64,000 nucleotides of DNA from IMG/VR virus record IMGVR_UViG_3300035193_000030, positions 1 to 64,000 of that record. The stretch is one strand, 5' to 3'. This DNA is from a virus. Positions 12,146 to 20,612 of this stretch are shown here, piece by piece. Each line of letters begins with the position of its first letter. The first letter of the stretch is position 1. Under the pieces are notes generated by a model. It was given only the letters and a program-made list of their open reading frames with translations. It had not been told where the DNA came from and did not search any database. Position numbers and translations under genes: made by a program.

Positions 12146-13712
12146 AGAAAAAAGTATTGATGAAGGAAATAAGGTAGCATTAAGCAGTTCGTTCCTTTCC
12201 ACGAAGGAGGAACGTGCTGCTGAAGCTGTTAAAAGCCCGGTGGCGATTCGCCGGGAGTTGAATACACGTTCTTTGTATACGTTTTTGGAGTATTTTTGGG
12301 ATGTGGTGTCAAATGATGAATTTAAACCCAATTGGCATATACGGTATTTGTGTGCTGAGTTGCAGAAAATTGCAGAGAGGGTAGGAGAGAATAAACCGAA
12401 GGAATACGATTTGATTATTAATATTCCGCCTGGGATGACCAAGACAATCATTTGTTCCATTATGTTCCCGGCGTGGTGTTGGACACGGTGGTTTTATATG
12501 CGGTTTATTACGGCAAGTTACGGGGCGATATTATCTTTGGAGTCTGCGGAATACAGCCGTGATCTGATTCGTAGTGACAGATTTAGAATGGTGTACCCGG
12601 AATTATCTATTAAAGAGGATAAGGATACAAAAAGTAATTTTAAAATAGTGAAACTGAAAGATTCGATGAAAGGGAGAGGAGTGGCATTGAGAGGAGTTAA
12701 TGGAGGGAATAGGTATAGTACATCGGTAGGAGGGGCGTTGATAGGGTTTCATGGTCACATTCATATTGTGGATGACCCGTTGGATCCGAAACGGGCAGCT
12801 AGTGATATTGAGTTGCAGAAAGCGAACCATTGGTGTGACCAGACCCTTTCAACACGTAAGACGGATAAGAAAGTGACCACATTAATTTTAATAATGCAGA
12901 GATTACACCAGAATGACCCATCTGGGCATATGTTAGAGAAGAAAGGGAAGAAGATAAAACACATTTGTTTGCCTGGGGAATTGAAGAATTTCAGACAATA
13001 CGTTTCCCCTCCTGAAATGGAATTGAAATACAGGAAGGATTTATTAGATCCAGTAAGATTAGGATGGGATGAATTGAATGAAATGGAAATGGATTTGGGA
13101 CAATATGGATATGCCGGACAGGTAGGGCAAAATCCAGTTCCTCCAGGAGGAGGAATGTTTAAGGTTGACCATTTTCAGATTGTAGATAAAGTTCCTAACA
13201 ATCCATTTTGTATAGCAAGGGTGCGGTATTGGGATAAAGCAGGAACACAAGGGGGAGGGGCATATACGGCGGGAGTTAGAATGGTTCAATTAGTGAATGG
13301 GAAATGGGTTATTGAAGATGTTAAGAGGGGACAATGGTCAAATGAATTGAGGGAGGATATTATTCGGGAAACGGCAGAAGCAGACGGAAAAAGAGTGGAT
13401 ATTTGGATTGAACAAGAGCCTGGTAGTGGAGGAAAAGAAAGTGCAGAGGGAACAATACGAAATTTAGCAGGGTATGTTTGCAATGCGGAATGCCCTACAG
13501 GAAAGAAAGAATTTAGGGCTGACCCGTATAGTGTGCAGGTAAACAATGGAAATGTACTTTTATTACGAGCACATTGGAATAAGGAGTTTATTGAAGAACA
13601 TCGTTTCTATCCATACAGTACGTATAAAGATCAGGTTGATGCCGCAGCAGCAGCATTTAATCATCTTGCAGGAAAAAGGATAGCAAAGGTTTGGAAAAGG
13701 AGAAGAAGGTAA
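12117..13712 (+). CDS. Terminase large subunit
   Basis: The 531-residue protein is the packaging ATPase and nuclease. Walker A is INIPPGMTKT (residues 101-110), and the Walker B-like IHIVDDPLDP is at about 214-223. Coupling and motif III regions follow (TTLILIMQRLHQNDPSGHM). The RNase H-like nuclease starts at YWDKAGTQGGG (about 370) with IWIEQEPGSGG as the second acidic cluster. Length is normal. It overlaps the small subunit by 29 nt in another frame. It cuts concatemers and pumps DNA into the prohead through the portal at 19206-20612. The packaging mode (cos or pac) cannot be told from sequence alone. Confidence 0.95.
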   Translation: MRMQVNELIREKSIDEGNKVALSSSFLSTKEERAAEAVKSPVAIRRELNTRSLYTFLEYFWDVVSNDEFKPNWHIRYLCAELQKIAERVGENKPKEYDLIINIPPGMTKTIICSIMFPAWCWTRWFYMRFITASYGAILSLESAEYSRDLIRSDRFRMVYPELSIKEDKDTKSNFKIVKLKDSMKGRGVALRGVNGGNRYSTSVGGALIGFHGHIHIVDDPLDPKRAASDIELQKANHWCDQTLSTRKTDKKVTTLILIMQRLHQNDPSGHMLEKKGKKIKHICLPGELKNFRQYVSPPEMELKYRKDLLDPVRLGWDELNEMEMDLGQYGYAGQVGQNPVPPGGGMFKVDHFQIVDKVPNNPFCIARVRYWDKAGTQGGGAYTAGVRMVQLVNGKWVIEDVKRGQWSNELREDIIRETAEADGKRVDIWIEQEPGSGGKESAEGTIRNLAGYVCNAECPTGKKEFRADPYSVQVNNGNVLLLRAHWNKEFIEEHRFYPYSTYKDQVDAAAAAFNHLAGKRIAKVWKRRRR

Positions 13713-13745
13713 TACAATATATTTATTAATTTAATTTTTTATTTT

Positions 13746-13964
13746 ATGACAACAAAGGCAGAATTATTAAAAGGGGTAATTAAATTTTTTAATTATGAAA
13801 AAGGATATGGTTTTGTAATTGATACCATGTCTGCGAAAGAGTTCTTTTTCCACGTAACTGATATAGCAGATAACAATAAGGTATTACAGAAGGATGAAGA
13901 TGTCTTTTTTTCGTTAACAGAAGGAAAAAAAGGTGTGAAAGCAATAAATGTAAAAAGGCAATAG
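13746..13964 (+). CDS. Cold-shock domain protein
   Basis: This 72-residue single OB-fold protein has both RNA-binding motifs: KGYGFV (residues 19-24, RNP1) and FFFHV (33-37, RNP2). It opens with GVIKFFNYEKGYGF, very close to bacterial CspA. Such proteins melt RNA secondary structure and act as RNA chaperones or antiterminators. Placed between terminase and structural genes of a phage with many structured mRNA elements, it may aid late translation or antitermination; that role is inferred. It is most likely acquired from a bacterial host. Confidence 0.92.
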   Translation: MTTKAELLKGVIKFFNYEKGYGFVIDTMSAKEFFFHVTDIADNNKVLQKDEDVFFSLTEGKKGVKAINVKRQ

Positions 13965-13969
13965 AGGTT

Positions 13970-14317
13970 ATGGCATCAGAAATTTTGTATAAAGGAGATG
14001 GTATTTTAAAGTTAACGGCTTCGTTTGCTACAGGGAAAACATGGGGAAGCTATGAAGAAGTTATTGTAGAAGCAATAGATAAGAATGGGGTTGTAATTCA
14101 AGAGGCAGGCTATCCTGCCTCAGTTGCAGATACAGATTTATATGTACCAGATACAACTTCGCCGATTATGTATTTTTACATGTTGTCCTCAAATAGGAAT
14201 TTGTTTAGTGGGGCGGTTACTTGGAAACTTAAATATAAAGAAGCAAATGCAAGATTTACAGATGATTCTTATTACAATCCAACATTTGAATTAAAAGGTA
14301 TATATTTATCACTATGA
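13970..14317 (+). CDS. Hypothetical beta-rich protein, 115 aa
   Basis: No family is recognised. The protein is Gly/Ser/Thr-rich with alternating strands (ILKLTASFATGKTWGSYEEV, MYFYMLSSNRNLFSGAVTWK), typical of small virion or tail accessory proteins. It starts 5 bases after the cold-shock gene and its TGA overlaps the next ATG. Confidence 0.7.
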   Translation: MASEILYKGDGILKLTASFATGKTWGSYEEVIVEAIDKNGVVIQEAGYPASVADTDLYVPDTTSPIMYFYMLSSNRNLFSGAVTWKLKYKEANARFTDDSYYNPTFELKGIYLSL

Positions 14318-14493
14318 TATTAGAAAGTGTAGAAATAGTAGACAGGACGGAATTAATTGGAGTGGAAATAGTAGACAGGACGGAATTAATAGATGTTGAG
14401 ATTGCTTCACCTGATGAAATAGCTTGGATTTTAGATAATGGTGTGTGGAATGATGATGGACAATGGATTGACACAGAAGTTTGGGAAGATTAA
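14314..14493 (+). CDS. Small acidic protein with internal decapeptide repeat, 59 aa
   Basis: The ATG at 14314 overlaps the previous stop (ATGA). The product contains VEIVDRTELI twice in tandem (residues 6-15 and 17-26) and a degenerate third copy (VEIASPDEI). A Trp-rich acidic tail follows (AWILDNGVWNDDGQWIDTEV). The DNA of the two perfect units is also nearly identical, indicating recent duplication. No function is recognised; the position in the late block suggests a virion accessory peptide. Confidence 0.65.
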   Translation: MILESVEIVDRTELIGVEIVDRTELIDVEIASPDEIAWILDNGVWNDDGQWIDTEVWED

Positions 14494-14505
14494 AAATAAC
14501 ATATT

Positions 14506-14751
14506 ATGAAAAAAGAATTTGAAGAACAAGGAAAGAAGTTTACAATGGAGGTTACTAAATTAAAAGAAGATAAGAAACAGCCATATGTATATTATTCTAT
14601 TAAAACTAAAGGGAAAGATTATGAGGCAGAAGTAACGGTTGCTGAAAAGCATTTGATGATTCAAATTAAGGAGGAAGAAAGAAAGGCTAGAGGAATTGGA
14701 AGTGCAAAATTAGATATAAATGAAGTATTAAAAGAGAAAGGGTTTAAATGA
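14506..14751 (+). CDS. Hypothetical charged protein, 81 aa
   Basis: This is a small Lys/Glu-rich protein (MKKEFEEQGKKFTMEVTKLK) with a likely two-strand plus helix layout. No family is recognised. The leader (AAAAATAACATATTATG) is the AT-rich type. Its stop overlaps the start of the following secreted protein gene by 4 nt. Confidence 0.65.
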   Translation: MKKEFEEQGKKFTMEVTKLKEDKKQPYVYYSIKTKGKDYEAEVTVAEKHLMIQIKEEERKARGIGSAKLDINEVLKEKGFK

Positions 14752-15083
14752 TGAAGAAATTTATATTGTTCATTTTATTATTGTTTTTTGTGGTATTAGT
14801 AAGGGCACAAGAAAATAGTGAAATTGATTATTACGTTTGTAAGAGTAAGTTTATTGCAAAGAGAGTTGTAAAAAGATTTGATAAGGCGTGTATTGCTAAA
14901 GAATGGTTTTATGAGAATGAGGAATATTATATCGAATTAGAAGAAGGAGAAATATGTGAATATTATAAATTCTTAGGAATTGTAAAAATATTTTGCATCC
15001 CACGTAGGGCAATTTGCAATATACGGGAATTTACGGTTTTTGATGATGGATTTATTTGGGATGACGAAAATATGGAATTATGA
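14748..15083 (+). CDS. Secreted hypothetical protein, 111 aa
   Basis: An N-terminal signal peptide is obvious: MMKKFILFILLLFFVVLVRA with cleavage likely after VRA. The mature part has six Cys (for example EICEYYKFLGIVKIFC and AICNI), which could form disulphides outside the cytoplasm. No family is recognised. It overlaps both neighbours by 4 nt and is the first of three consecutive genes whose products carry export signals. Confidence 0.7.
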   Translation: MMKKFILFILLLFFVVLVRAQENSEIDYYVCKSKFIAKRVVKRFDKACIAKEWFYENEEYYIELEEGEICEYYKFLGIVKIFCIPRRAICNIREFTVFDDGFIWDDENMEL

Positions 15084-16453
15084 AAAGGATAATAATTTTT
15101 TTGGTAATTATTAGTGCAGTTATCTGCCTTGCCCCAATTGCGAATATAGAAAATGGTGAAAGCGGGTTGTCTGTGAGAAATAAATTGAATAAGGTTATAG
15201 ATTCACTTAATTATTCTTTTGCAAGTAAGGATACCCTTGTTAATTTTAATGATGAAGCGGCACAAGATGCAGTAGGAAATATATTAACAGATGGCACGAC
15301 AATAGATTTTACATATAATGATGGTACACCAAGTATTACGGCTGAGGTAATAAACAGTTCTGTTTCCTATTCAAAAATACAGAATATATCTGCTACAGAT
15401 AAAGTGCTTGGAAGAGTAACAGCAGGAGCGGGAGTTATTGAAGAAATAACATGTACATCGGCAGGAAGGGCATTACTGGATGATGCTGATGCTTCAGCAC
15501 AAAGGGCAACACTTGATGTAGACCAGGCAGGAACAGATAATAGCACGAATGTTTCACTTAATGCTTCTGCTACAACGGGAGGATTGTCAATTTCTACACA
15601 GGAAATTAGTTTCAGGGCAGCTACAAACGCACAAACAGGATATGCTACTGCTTCTCATATTACGGCTATTGAAGCAAATACAGCAAAAGAAACAAATGCA
15701 ACTCATACAGGGGATGTAACAGGAAGTGGAGAATTAACTATAGCTTCTGATGCGGTAGATGATACTCATATAGATTGGGGAACAGGAGCAAATCAGGTAA
15801 GTACGGTTGATATTCCGGAAGAAACAAATCTTTATTATACAGAAGTTCGGGTTAGTGCAAATACAGATGTATCTGCTAATACTTCTGCAAGACATAATGC
15901 TGTTACAGTAAGTGGAACACCTGATTATATTACTTTATCAGGACAAGATATTGTGCGAGGACAAGTGGATTTAACTTCTGATGTAACAGGAAATTTATCG
16001 ATTTCTAATTTAAATTCAGGAATAGGAGCTACTTCATCTTCATTCTGGAATGGTAATGGTTCATGGGTAGAAATTCCAGATACGATTCCAATATTTGTAT
16101 TTGGGGCAGGGGTTGGAAATGCAGGAGATACCTTAGCTTTTGATACAGATAATTTTTATGGTGTTTTTTATAATGTAAAAGATACTATTGTTGTAACTGA
16201 AATAAGGGGAGTTCTTCAAGGATCATCCCCAAGCGTTGCTGTTCAGGTTAGCTGGCATGCTACATTAGGGAGCGGTTCAGCAACTAATTTAAATACAGCT
16301 GCTCCAACTTTAACAAGCACAACTACAGGAGATTCTGATACAAGCTTTGATAATAATGAAATACCTCCTAATGTTTTTATATGGTGCAAAACTCCTACAG
16401 TTACGACAAAACCAACTATGATGATATTAACTTTAATAGGATATAGAAAATGA
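15080..16453 (+). CDS. Fibre-like protein with an export signal, 457 aa
   Basis: The N-terminus is a signal peptide (MKRIIIFLVIISAVICLAPI). The rest reads like phage tail-fibre or adhesin sequence: low-complexity Thr/Ser/Ala/Asp-rich repeats (TTIDFTYNDGTPSITAEV, ATHTGDVTGSGELTIASDAV) that resemble stacked beta segments. The C-terminal domain (about 340-457) is globular. A Sec signal is unusual for a virion fibre, so it may be a secreted adhesin or be anchored on the host surface. Alternatively the hydrophobic start is retained in assembly. It overlaps both neighbours by 4 nt. Confidence 0.75.
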   Translation: MKRIIIFLVIISAVICLAPIANIENGESGLSVRNKLNKVIDSLNYSFASKDTLVNFNDEAAQDAVGNILTDGTTIDFTYNDGTPSITAEVINSSVSYSKIQNISATDKVLGRVTAGAGVIEEITCTSAGRALLDDADASAQRATLDVDQAGTDNSTNVSLNASATTGGLSISTQEISFRAATNAQTGYATASHITAIEANTAKETNATHTGDVTGSGELTIASDAVDDTHIDWGTGANQVSTVDIPEETNLYYTEVRVSANTDVSANTSARHNAVTVSGTPDYITLSGQDIVRGQVDLTSDVTGNLSISNLNSGIGATSSSFWNGNGSWVEIPDTIPIFVFGAGVGNAGDTLAFDTDNFYGVFYNVKDTIVVTEIRGVLQGSSPSVAVQVSWHATLGSGSATNLNTAAPTLTSTTTGDSDTSFDNNEIPPNVFIWCKTPTVTTKPTMMILTLIGYRK

Positions 16454-17112
16454 AAAAACTGTTAATAAGTATATTATTTATATATAGTATAATAGGATCA
16501 TCTCAACTTATCTCAAGATATCCTATGTATATTCCTTATCGAGAATTTGATATATCTGATAAATTATACTTTGATAATTTTGATTCATATGCATTAGGTT
16601 CTACATTAGATGGACAAGGTGGATGGGCATCTGTTTTTAATTCAATACAAGTTCACCCTTCTTATTATTCTTTTCGAGGACTTTCTTCCTATTCACTGCA
16701 TTGGAAACCAGATAGTTTAACTGAAACTGATGATCAAGTAGCTGGAATAGATTTTGAAATATTACAAGCTACTGGGGCTGATGTTGGTATTGCATTAAGG
16801 GTTAACCCGGATAATGGGGGTACTGCATATGTTTATATGATAAATAGCACAACTACTTATTTCGGACGGTGGCTTGAAGGAAGTTATTTAAATTTAGCAT
16901 CTGGGGGTCATTCAGAGACTACAGGTACCCTAAGTATGGAAGTTGAAGGAAATACTATTCGTTGTTATTTAAACGGGGAATTAAATACTGCCCTTACCGG
17001 AGGGACTGGTATTTTTACAAATACTGCTATTCCAACAGGTAAAGGTGTTGGAATTTATGTTTATCAGCTAGGGTATGCTATTGGGGACAATTGGTATGCA
17101 CATGATTTATAA
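16450..17112 (+). CDS. Secreted LamG/concanavalin-like protein, 220 aa
   Basis: The protein has an apparent signal sequence (MKKLLISILFIYSIIGSSQL) followed by a jelly-roll-like domain with the DNFDSYALGSTLDGQGGW opening, which is typical of LamG/concanavalin-like sugar-binding domains. Further strands follow (GIALRVNPDNGGTAYVYMI, LSMEVEGNTIRCYLNGEL). Such domains bind polysaccharide. Together with the fibre-like gene before it, it suggests a carbohydrate-recognising surface module. It could belong to the virion or be displayed by infected cells. Confidence 0.7.
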   Translation: MKKLLISILFIYSIIGSSQLISRYPMYIPYREFDISDKLYFDNFDSYALGSTLDGQGGWASVFNSIQVHPSYYSFRGLSSYSLHWKPDSLTETDDQVAGIDFEILQATGADVGIALRVNPDNGGTAYVYMINSTTTYFGRWLEGSYLNLASGGHSETTGTLSMEVEGNTIRCYLNGELNTALTGGTGIFTNTAIPTGKGVGIYVYQLGYAIGDNWYAHDL

Positions 17113-17127
17113 TTAAAATTTAAAGCT

Positions 17128-17409
17128 ATGAAACTAAAAAATCATTTAGAGTATATGGGAAGTGTTTATTTATTTTTTATTTTGTTTATAGGTTTTATAC
17201 TTCTTACACAATGCACATATTCAGCATTAATTAAATCATCGCTTCCAGAACGTGATAAATACACCATAATTAACGAACGATGTTCGGGTGATACAAACTA
17301 CTATGAAATAAAAGATAATGGCACAGGGCTTGAAATATGGCTTAAAAAGGATAAATTTGATATAGGCTCTGAAATAGGATTAAACGTATCAATAAAAATT
17401 ATGTTATAA
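17128..17409 (+). CDS. Membrane-anchored hypothetical protein, 93 aa
   Basis: One transmembrane segment (YLFFILFIGFILLTQCTYSA) lies at residues 14-33, ending in a Cys that could be a lipobox (LLTQC), although the segment is not at the extreme N-terminus. The rest is a small soluble domain with two further Cys. The leader AATTAAAATTTAAAGCTATG is shared in form with the gene at 17441. Function is unknown; in this position a lysis accessory (spanin-like) role is possible but unproven. Confidence 0.65.
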   Translation: MKLKNHLEYMGSVYLFFILFIGFILLTQCTYSALIKSSLPERDKYTIINERCSGDTNYYEIKDNGTGLEIWLKKDKFDIGSEIGLNVSIKIML

Positions 17410-17440
17410 TAAAAGAAGTTAACAATTAAAATTTAAAGTT

Positions 17441-17575
17441 ATGTCAAACGGTTCAACAAAACATCCTCCCCCGCCTGGTGGTGGAGGATTAACTGCAAAG
17501 AAAACCGATAATTGGTTACAAAAATTTTATAAATGGTTAAAAGGCTTATTTAATGAGAATAAAAGCGATAAGTGA
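17441..17575 (+). CDS. Small Pro/Gly-rich basic protein, 44 aa
   Basis: ATG 17441 with the good leader AATTAAAATTTAAAGTTATG encodes MSNGSTKHPPPPGGGGLTAK and then an amphipathic basic helix (TDNWLQKFYKWLKGLFNENK). Its end overlaps the next gene by 23 nt. A flexible Pro/Gly start followed by a membrane-active-looking helix recalls small lysis or membrane peptides, but no family is recognised. Confidence 0.55.
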   Translation: MSNGSTKHPPPPGGGGLTAKKTDNWLQKFYKWLKGLFNENKSDK

Positions 17576-17966
17576 TATACTGTTTTTATTATTTTTATTT
17601 TTATATATGATTTCTGGAAATATCATAAAAAAATATTTTGGATATATTGATGTTTATCATAGTCCTTATTTTTCATTAATTTTTTACGGTGTATTAGCTA
17701 TTTATATAGGGGTAAATAAATTAAAAGACAGCAAATATGCGATAAATGATTTATACAGGTATATTTTTAAAGGTACTGGTTTATTTTTTATGTTTTATTT
17801 TATAACTGAAGGGATTGCGTTTTTTGATATAAAAAATTATGATAAATATATTCCAAAAACAAATCTATTTTTATCAGGAGGTTTGTTTATTATATGTTTA
17901 TTTATATTGTTAACCTTTAAAATATGGAAACATGACAAAAAAAGAATGGGGAGACACAATGATTAA
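17553..17966 (+). CDS. Four-helix integral membrane protein, 137 aa
   Basis: Four hydrophobic segments are visible, at about residues 8-23, 40-55, 75-95 and 107-123, joined by short charged loops, with a basic C-terminus (KIWKHDKKRMGRHND). No signal peptide other than the first helix is present. It lies in a row of membrane and lysis-type genes upstream of the papain-like hydrolase, so a holin or antiholin role is possible. Confidence 0.65.
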   Translation: MRIKAISDILFLLFLFLYMISGNIIKKYFGYIDVYHSPYFSLIFYGVLAIYIGVNKLKDSKYAINDLYRYIFKGTGLFFMFYFITEGIAFFDIKNYDKYIPKTNLFLSGGLFIICLFILLTFKIWKHDKKRMGRHND

Positions 17967-18255
17967 ATCATTAATTCCGGTAGCTCTATCAATGATGGCA
18001 ACTATATTGGTTTTAGCTTTTAAAGCACCTTTCAATTTTAAAAATAATGTTGAAACAGCTATTGAAAAAAAAGCAGATAAAACAGAGATTGAAAGGTTAG
18101 ATAGAGAAAAAGTAGGGCATACTGAATTTAATGAATATAAAAAGACAGAGAGGGAGTTGACCGATTCAAGATTTGAGCGTATAGATCAAAAACTGGATTT
18201 AATTTTAATAAAAGACGGAATAAAAATACCCGAAAAATTAAAATATAAAGAATGA
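17932..18255 (+). CDS. Membrane-anchored coiled-coil protein, 107 aa (holin or spanin candidate)
   Basis: One transmembrane helix (IPVALSMMATILVLAFKAPF) near the N-terminus is followed by a charged heptad-like region (residues about 40-95, KADKTEIERLDREKVGHTEF). This design, a membrane anchor with a long coiled coil, is seen in phage lysis proteins such as XhlA-type holins. An alternative start is Met10. It overlaps the previous gene by 35 nt and the next by 4 nt. Confidence 0.65.
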   Translation: MTKKEWGDTMIKSLIPVALSMMATILVLAFKAPFNFKNNVETAIEKKADKTEIERLDREKVGHTEFNEYKKTERELTDSRFERIDQKLDLILIKDGIKIPEKLKYKE

Positions 18256-18389
18256 AAATAATACTATATTGCTCGGATAGTTCTTTTGGGAGTATTGAAG
18301 TATTTCAATACAGTGATTTTGAACCAAATAAACCATATTGTACAGGATTTATAAAAGAACAAATGAATAAATTCAATAAAAGATCATGA
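18252..18389 (+). CDS. Small hypothetical protein, 45 aa
   Basis: The ATG at 18252 overlaps the previous stop (ATGA), and its TGA overlaps the ATG of the papain-like gene. It is thus a coupled link in the lysis-type cluster. The sequence MKIILYCSDSSFGSIEVFQY continues to KPYCTGFIKEQMNKFNKRS. No family is recognised, but coupling on both sides and codon use support a real gene. Confidence 0.6.
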   Translation: MKIILYCSDSSFGSIEVFQYSDFEPNKPYCTGFIKEQMNKFNKRS

Positions 18390-18940
18390 AAAAACTAGAT
18401 TTCGAAACAGGTGACAGGTTTCTTATAAAAGGAAATGGATTCCTGGCCAAAGGCATACAAGTTTTTATGGAAAAATATTGTCGTGATAATGGTATTACAT
18501 GTGATTGGATTGGAAACCATGCCGGTAGTATAGTGGTTGAAGATGATCATATTTGGATTTATGAAGCTGTAGCTGAAGGATATGTAAGACATGATTTTTC
18601 GACAGAATATGCCCATAAAAAAGGGTGGATTACTATGCGTAAAAAAGGTGGAATGACTGACAAAGAGAAAAAAAGATATGCTAATAATGCCAGAAAATTG
18701 AAAGTTAAAGTTGTGAGTTACCAATTTTGGAATTTTCCACAGTGGATGGCTTATATTTTAAGTAGAGGAAAAATAGATTTGTTTGGGTTGGGTGATGATT
18801 CATTTGTATACTGTTTTGAGGGGGAAGAGAGAAATTGTAATGCTTCATTTCCCGGACATTTTCCATTGCCTGAAATGGCTACATGGCCTGATTTATATCT
18901 TGACCCGCTTTATGAAATAAATATTGATACTCGAAAATAA
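18386..18940 (+). CDS. YiiX/NlpC-P60-like papain-fold hydrolase, lysis candidate
   Basis: The protein starts with GDRFLIKGNGFLAKGIQVFM, then NHAGSIVVEDDHIWIYEAVA, then YCFEGEERNCNASF. This order, His then Glu then a late Cys after an initial GD-Phe strand, is the circularly permuted papain layout of YiiX-type and related NlpC/P60 enzymes, which cleave peptide or amide bonds. Residues of interest are the His of NHAG, the Glu of YEA and the Cys of VYC. Near membrane genes it is a candidate cell-wall hydrolase. The call is by motif pattern only. Confidence 0.65.
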   Translation: MKKLDFETGDRFLIKGNGFLAKGIQVFMEKYCRDNGITCDWIGNHAGSIVVEDDHIWIYEAVAEGYVRHDFSTEYAHKKGWITMRKKGGMTDKEKKRYANNARKLKVKVVSYQFWNFPQWMAYILSRGKIDLFGLGDDSFVYCFEGEERNCNASFPGHFPLPEMATWPDLYLDPLYEINIDTRK

Positions 18941-18963
18941 ATTATTAATTAAATTTTATAAAT

Positions 18964-19164
18964 ATGAAAACATTAAAAGAGTTTTGGAAATTTTTAGATG
19001 GTAAAAAAGCCATTATAGGGCTTATTGGTACTAACATCTTACAGATGGATTTAGATATTTATAAAACAATGAATCACGATTTATATGTAATTTTATTGTG
19101 GTTATTTGGAGCATTAGCAGTTGGTGGTCTTGGCCATAAAGCAATTAAGGTAGTAAAAAAATAA
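18964..19164 (+). CDS. Two-helix holin-like protein, 66 aa
   Basis: Two hydrophobic segments (AIIGLIGTNILQM, less strong, and LYVILLWLFGALAVGGLGHK) are separated by a short polar stretch, with a basic C-terminus ending VVKK. Length and topology match class II holins and small phage membrane proteins that follow endolysin genes. It lies 23 bases downstream of the papain-like hydrolase gene, which strengthens the reading. Confidence 0.6.
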   Translation: MKTLKEFWKFLDGKKAIIGLIGTNILQMDLDIYKTMNHDLYVILLWLFGALAVGGLGHKAIKVVKK

Positions 19165-19205
19165 AAAGGGTTATATTTTTCCAACTCTTACTATAAATTA
19201 CAGAT

Positions 19206-20612
19206 ATGGAAAAACAAGTAATTAGGGGAAGATCAGATACCCAAAAGAAAGATTCTCTAATCAAAGTATTTAATTCTTTGGTTACTAGAATGTCCCTAGC
19301 TGCTAGATTAGGGGCTCAGTATGGCACAAGTAGGGATTTATATGAAGCATTAGGTTACAAAACTGAATTGAAATATGAAGATTATGCAACGGTATATATT
19401 CGTCAAGATATTGCAAAAGCTGTAATTGATCGACCTGCTGATGTTACTTGGCAAGGAAAATTAGAATTACAAGAATCTACTAAGAAAGAAGATACAGAAT
19501 TTGAAAAAGCGTGGGCAATATTAGAGGAAACCTTGATGCTAAAAGATAAATTTTGTAGGGTGGATAAATTAGTAGGAATAGGGACATATGCTGTTATTTT
19601 ATTAGGGTTAGATGATGTGGCAAAGAGAGAGGATTTTATAAAACCTGTAAGTGGGGCGAAGAAAAAATTAAAGTATATAAAAGTGTATGGTGAAGGTAAC
19701 GCAGAAATAGAAAAAAGTGAAGATAAAACTAATTCTGAACGATATGGAGAGCCTTTACTGTATAAACTGAAAACGTATGATGTTAATTCAAAGACTACAA
19801 ATGATATATTAGTACATCATTCTAGGGTTGTTCATATTGTAGATGATATATTAGAATCAGATATTCAAGGATCTTCCAGATTAGAATCTATTTACAATAG
19901 ATTAATGGATTTGGAAAAGATTGTGGGAGGGGATGCTGAAATGTTTTGGAGAGGGGCAAGGCCAGGGTATGCTGGAGTGGCAGATAAAGAATTTACAATT
20001 TCAGATGAAGCAAAAGAAGATTTCATGGATCAGATAGATGAATATGAGCATAATTTGAGGAGAATATTAATTAGTGAAGGAATTGATCTAAAAACATTAA
20101 CACAACAAATTGCTGACCCGATGAACCATGTAGATATACAAATTCAAATGATTTCTGCGGTAACCGGGATCCCCAAAAGAATATTGATGGGTAGTGAGCG
20201 AGGGGAATTATCCTCCCAACAAGATTCTGGTGAATGGAAGACATTTGTAAAAGGGCGAAGGGAAAGGCATGCTGAAAAACATATAATTCGCCCATTTGTA
20301 AATAAATGTCTTCAATATGGCATTCTTCCAAAACCTAGTTCTGGGAGATATTCTGTGAATTGGGATGATTTATTTTCTATGAGTGAAAAAGAGAAAGCAG
20401 ATGTAGGAAGAACGAGGGCAACGGCTATTCGTGAATACACAGCGAACCCTAATGCAGAATATATCATTCCACCAGAAGCCTTTATGGAATTTTGTTTAGG
20501 ATTAAATACTGAACAAAGGCAGGTAATTGAAAATATGATAACAGAACCAATGCGAGAAGAACGGAGAAATTTAGAAGAACAAGAGGAAATTGAAGAAGGG
20601 GACAATGAATAG
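19206..20612 (+). CDS. Portal protein (DUF1073-type)
   Basis: This 468-residue protein forms the dodecameric portal at one capsid vertex. Features of the DUF1073/anti-receptor portal family are visible: the N-terminal YIRQDIAKAVIDRPADVTWQ, the VHHSRVVHI strand (lvHssRvi in the family), and the C-terminal IQMISAVTGIPKRILMGSER followed by FVKGRRERHAEKHIIRPFVN. The position, before a MuF-like protein and capsid genes, agrees. The last 25 residues are acidic. The start has no SD sequence. It docks the terminase and later the connector proteins encoded at 32312-33510. Confidence 0.93.
   Translation: MEKQVIRGRSDTQKKDSLIKVFNSLVTRMSLAARLGAQYGTSRDLYEALGYKTELKYEDYATVYIRQDIAKAVIDRPADVTWQGKLELQESTKKEDTEFEKAWAILEETLMLKDKFCRVDKLVGIGTYAVILLGLDDVAKREDFIKPVSGAKKKLKYIKVYGEGNAEIEKSEDKTNSERYGEPLLYKLKTYDVNSKTTNDILVHHSRVVHIVDDILESDIQGSSRLESIYNRLMDLEKIVGGDAEMFWRGARPGYAGVADKEFTISDEAKEDFMDQIDEYEHNLRRILISEGIDLKTLTQQIADPMNHVDIQIQMISAVTGIPKRILMGSERGELSSQQDSGEWKTFVKGRRERHAEKHIIRPFVNKCLQYGILPKPSSGRYSVNWDDLFSMSEKEKADVGRTRATAIREYTANPNAEYIIPPEAFMEFCLGLNTEQRQVIENMITEPMREERRNLEEQEEIEEGDNE

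Noticed and set aside
20590-20604. TTG start for the MuF-like protein
   Set aside because: ATG 20605 gives the expected N-terminus and overlaps the portal stop, while TTG lies deeper in the portal frame.
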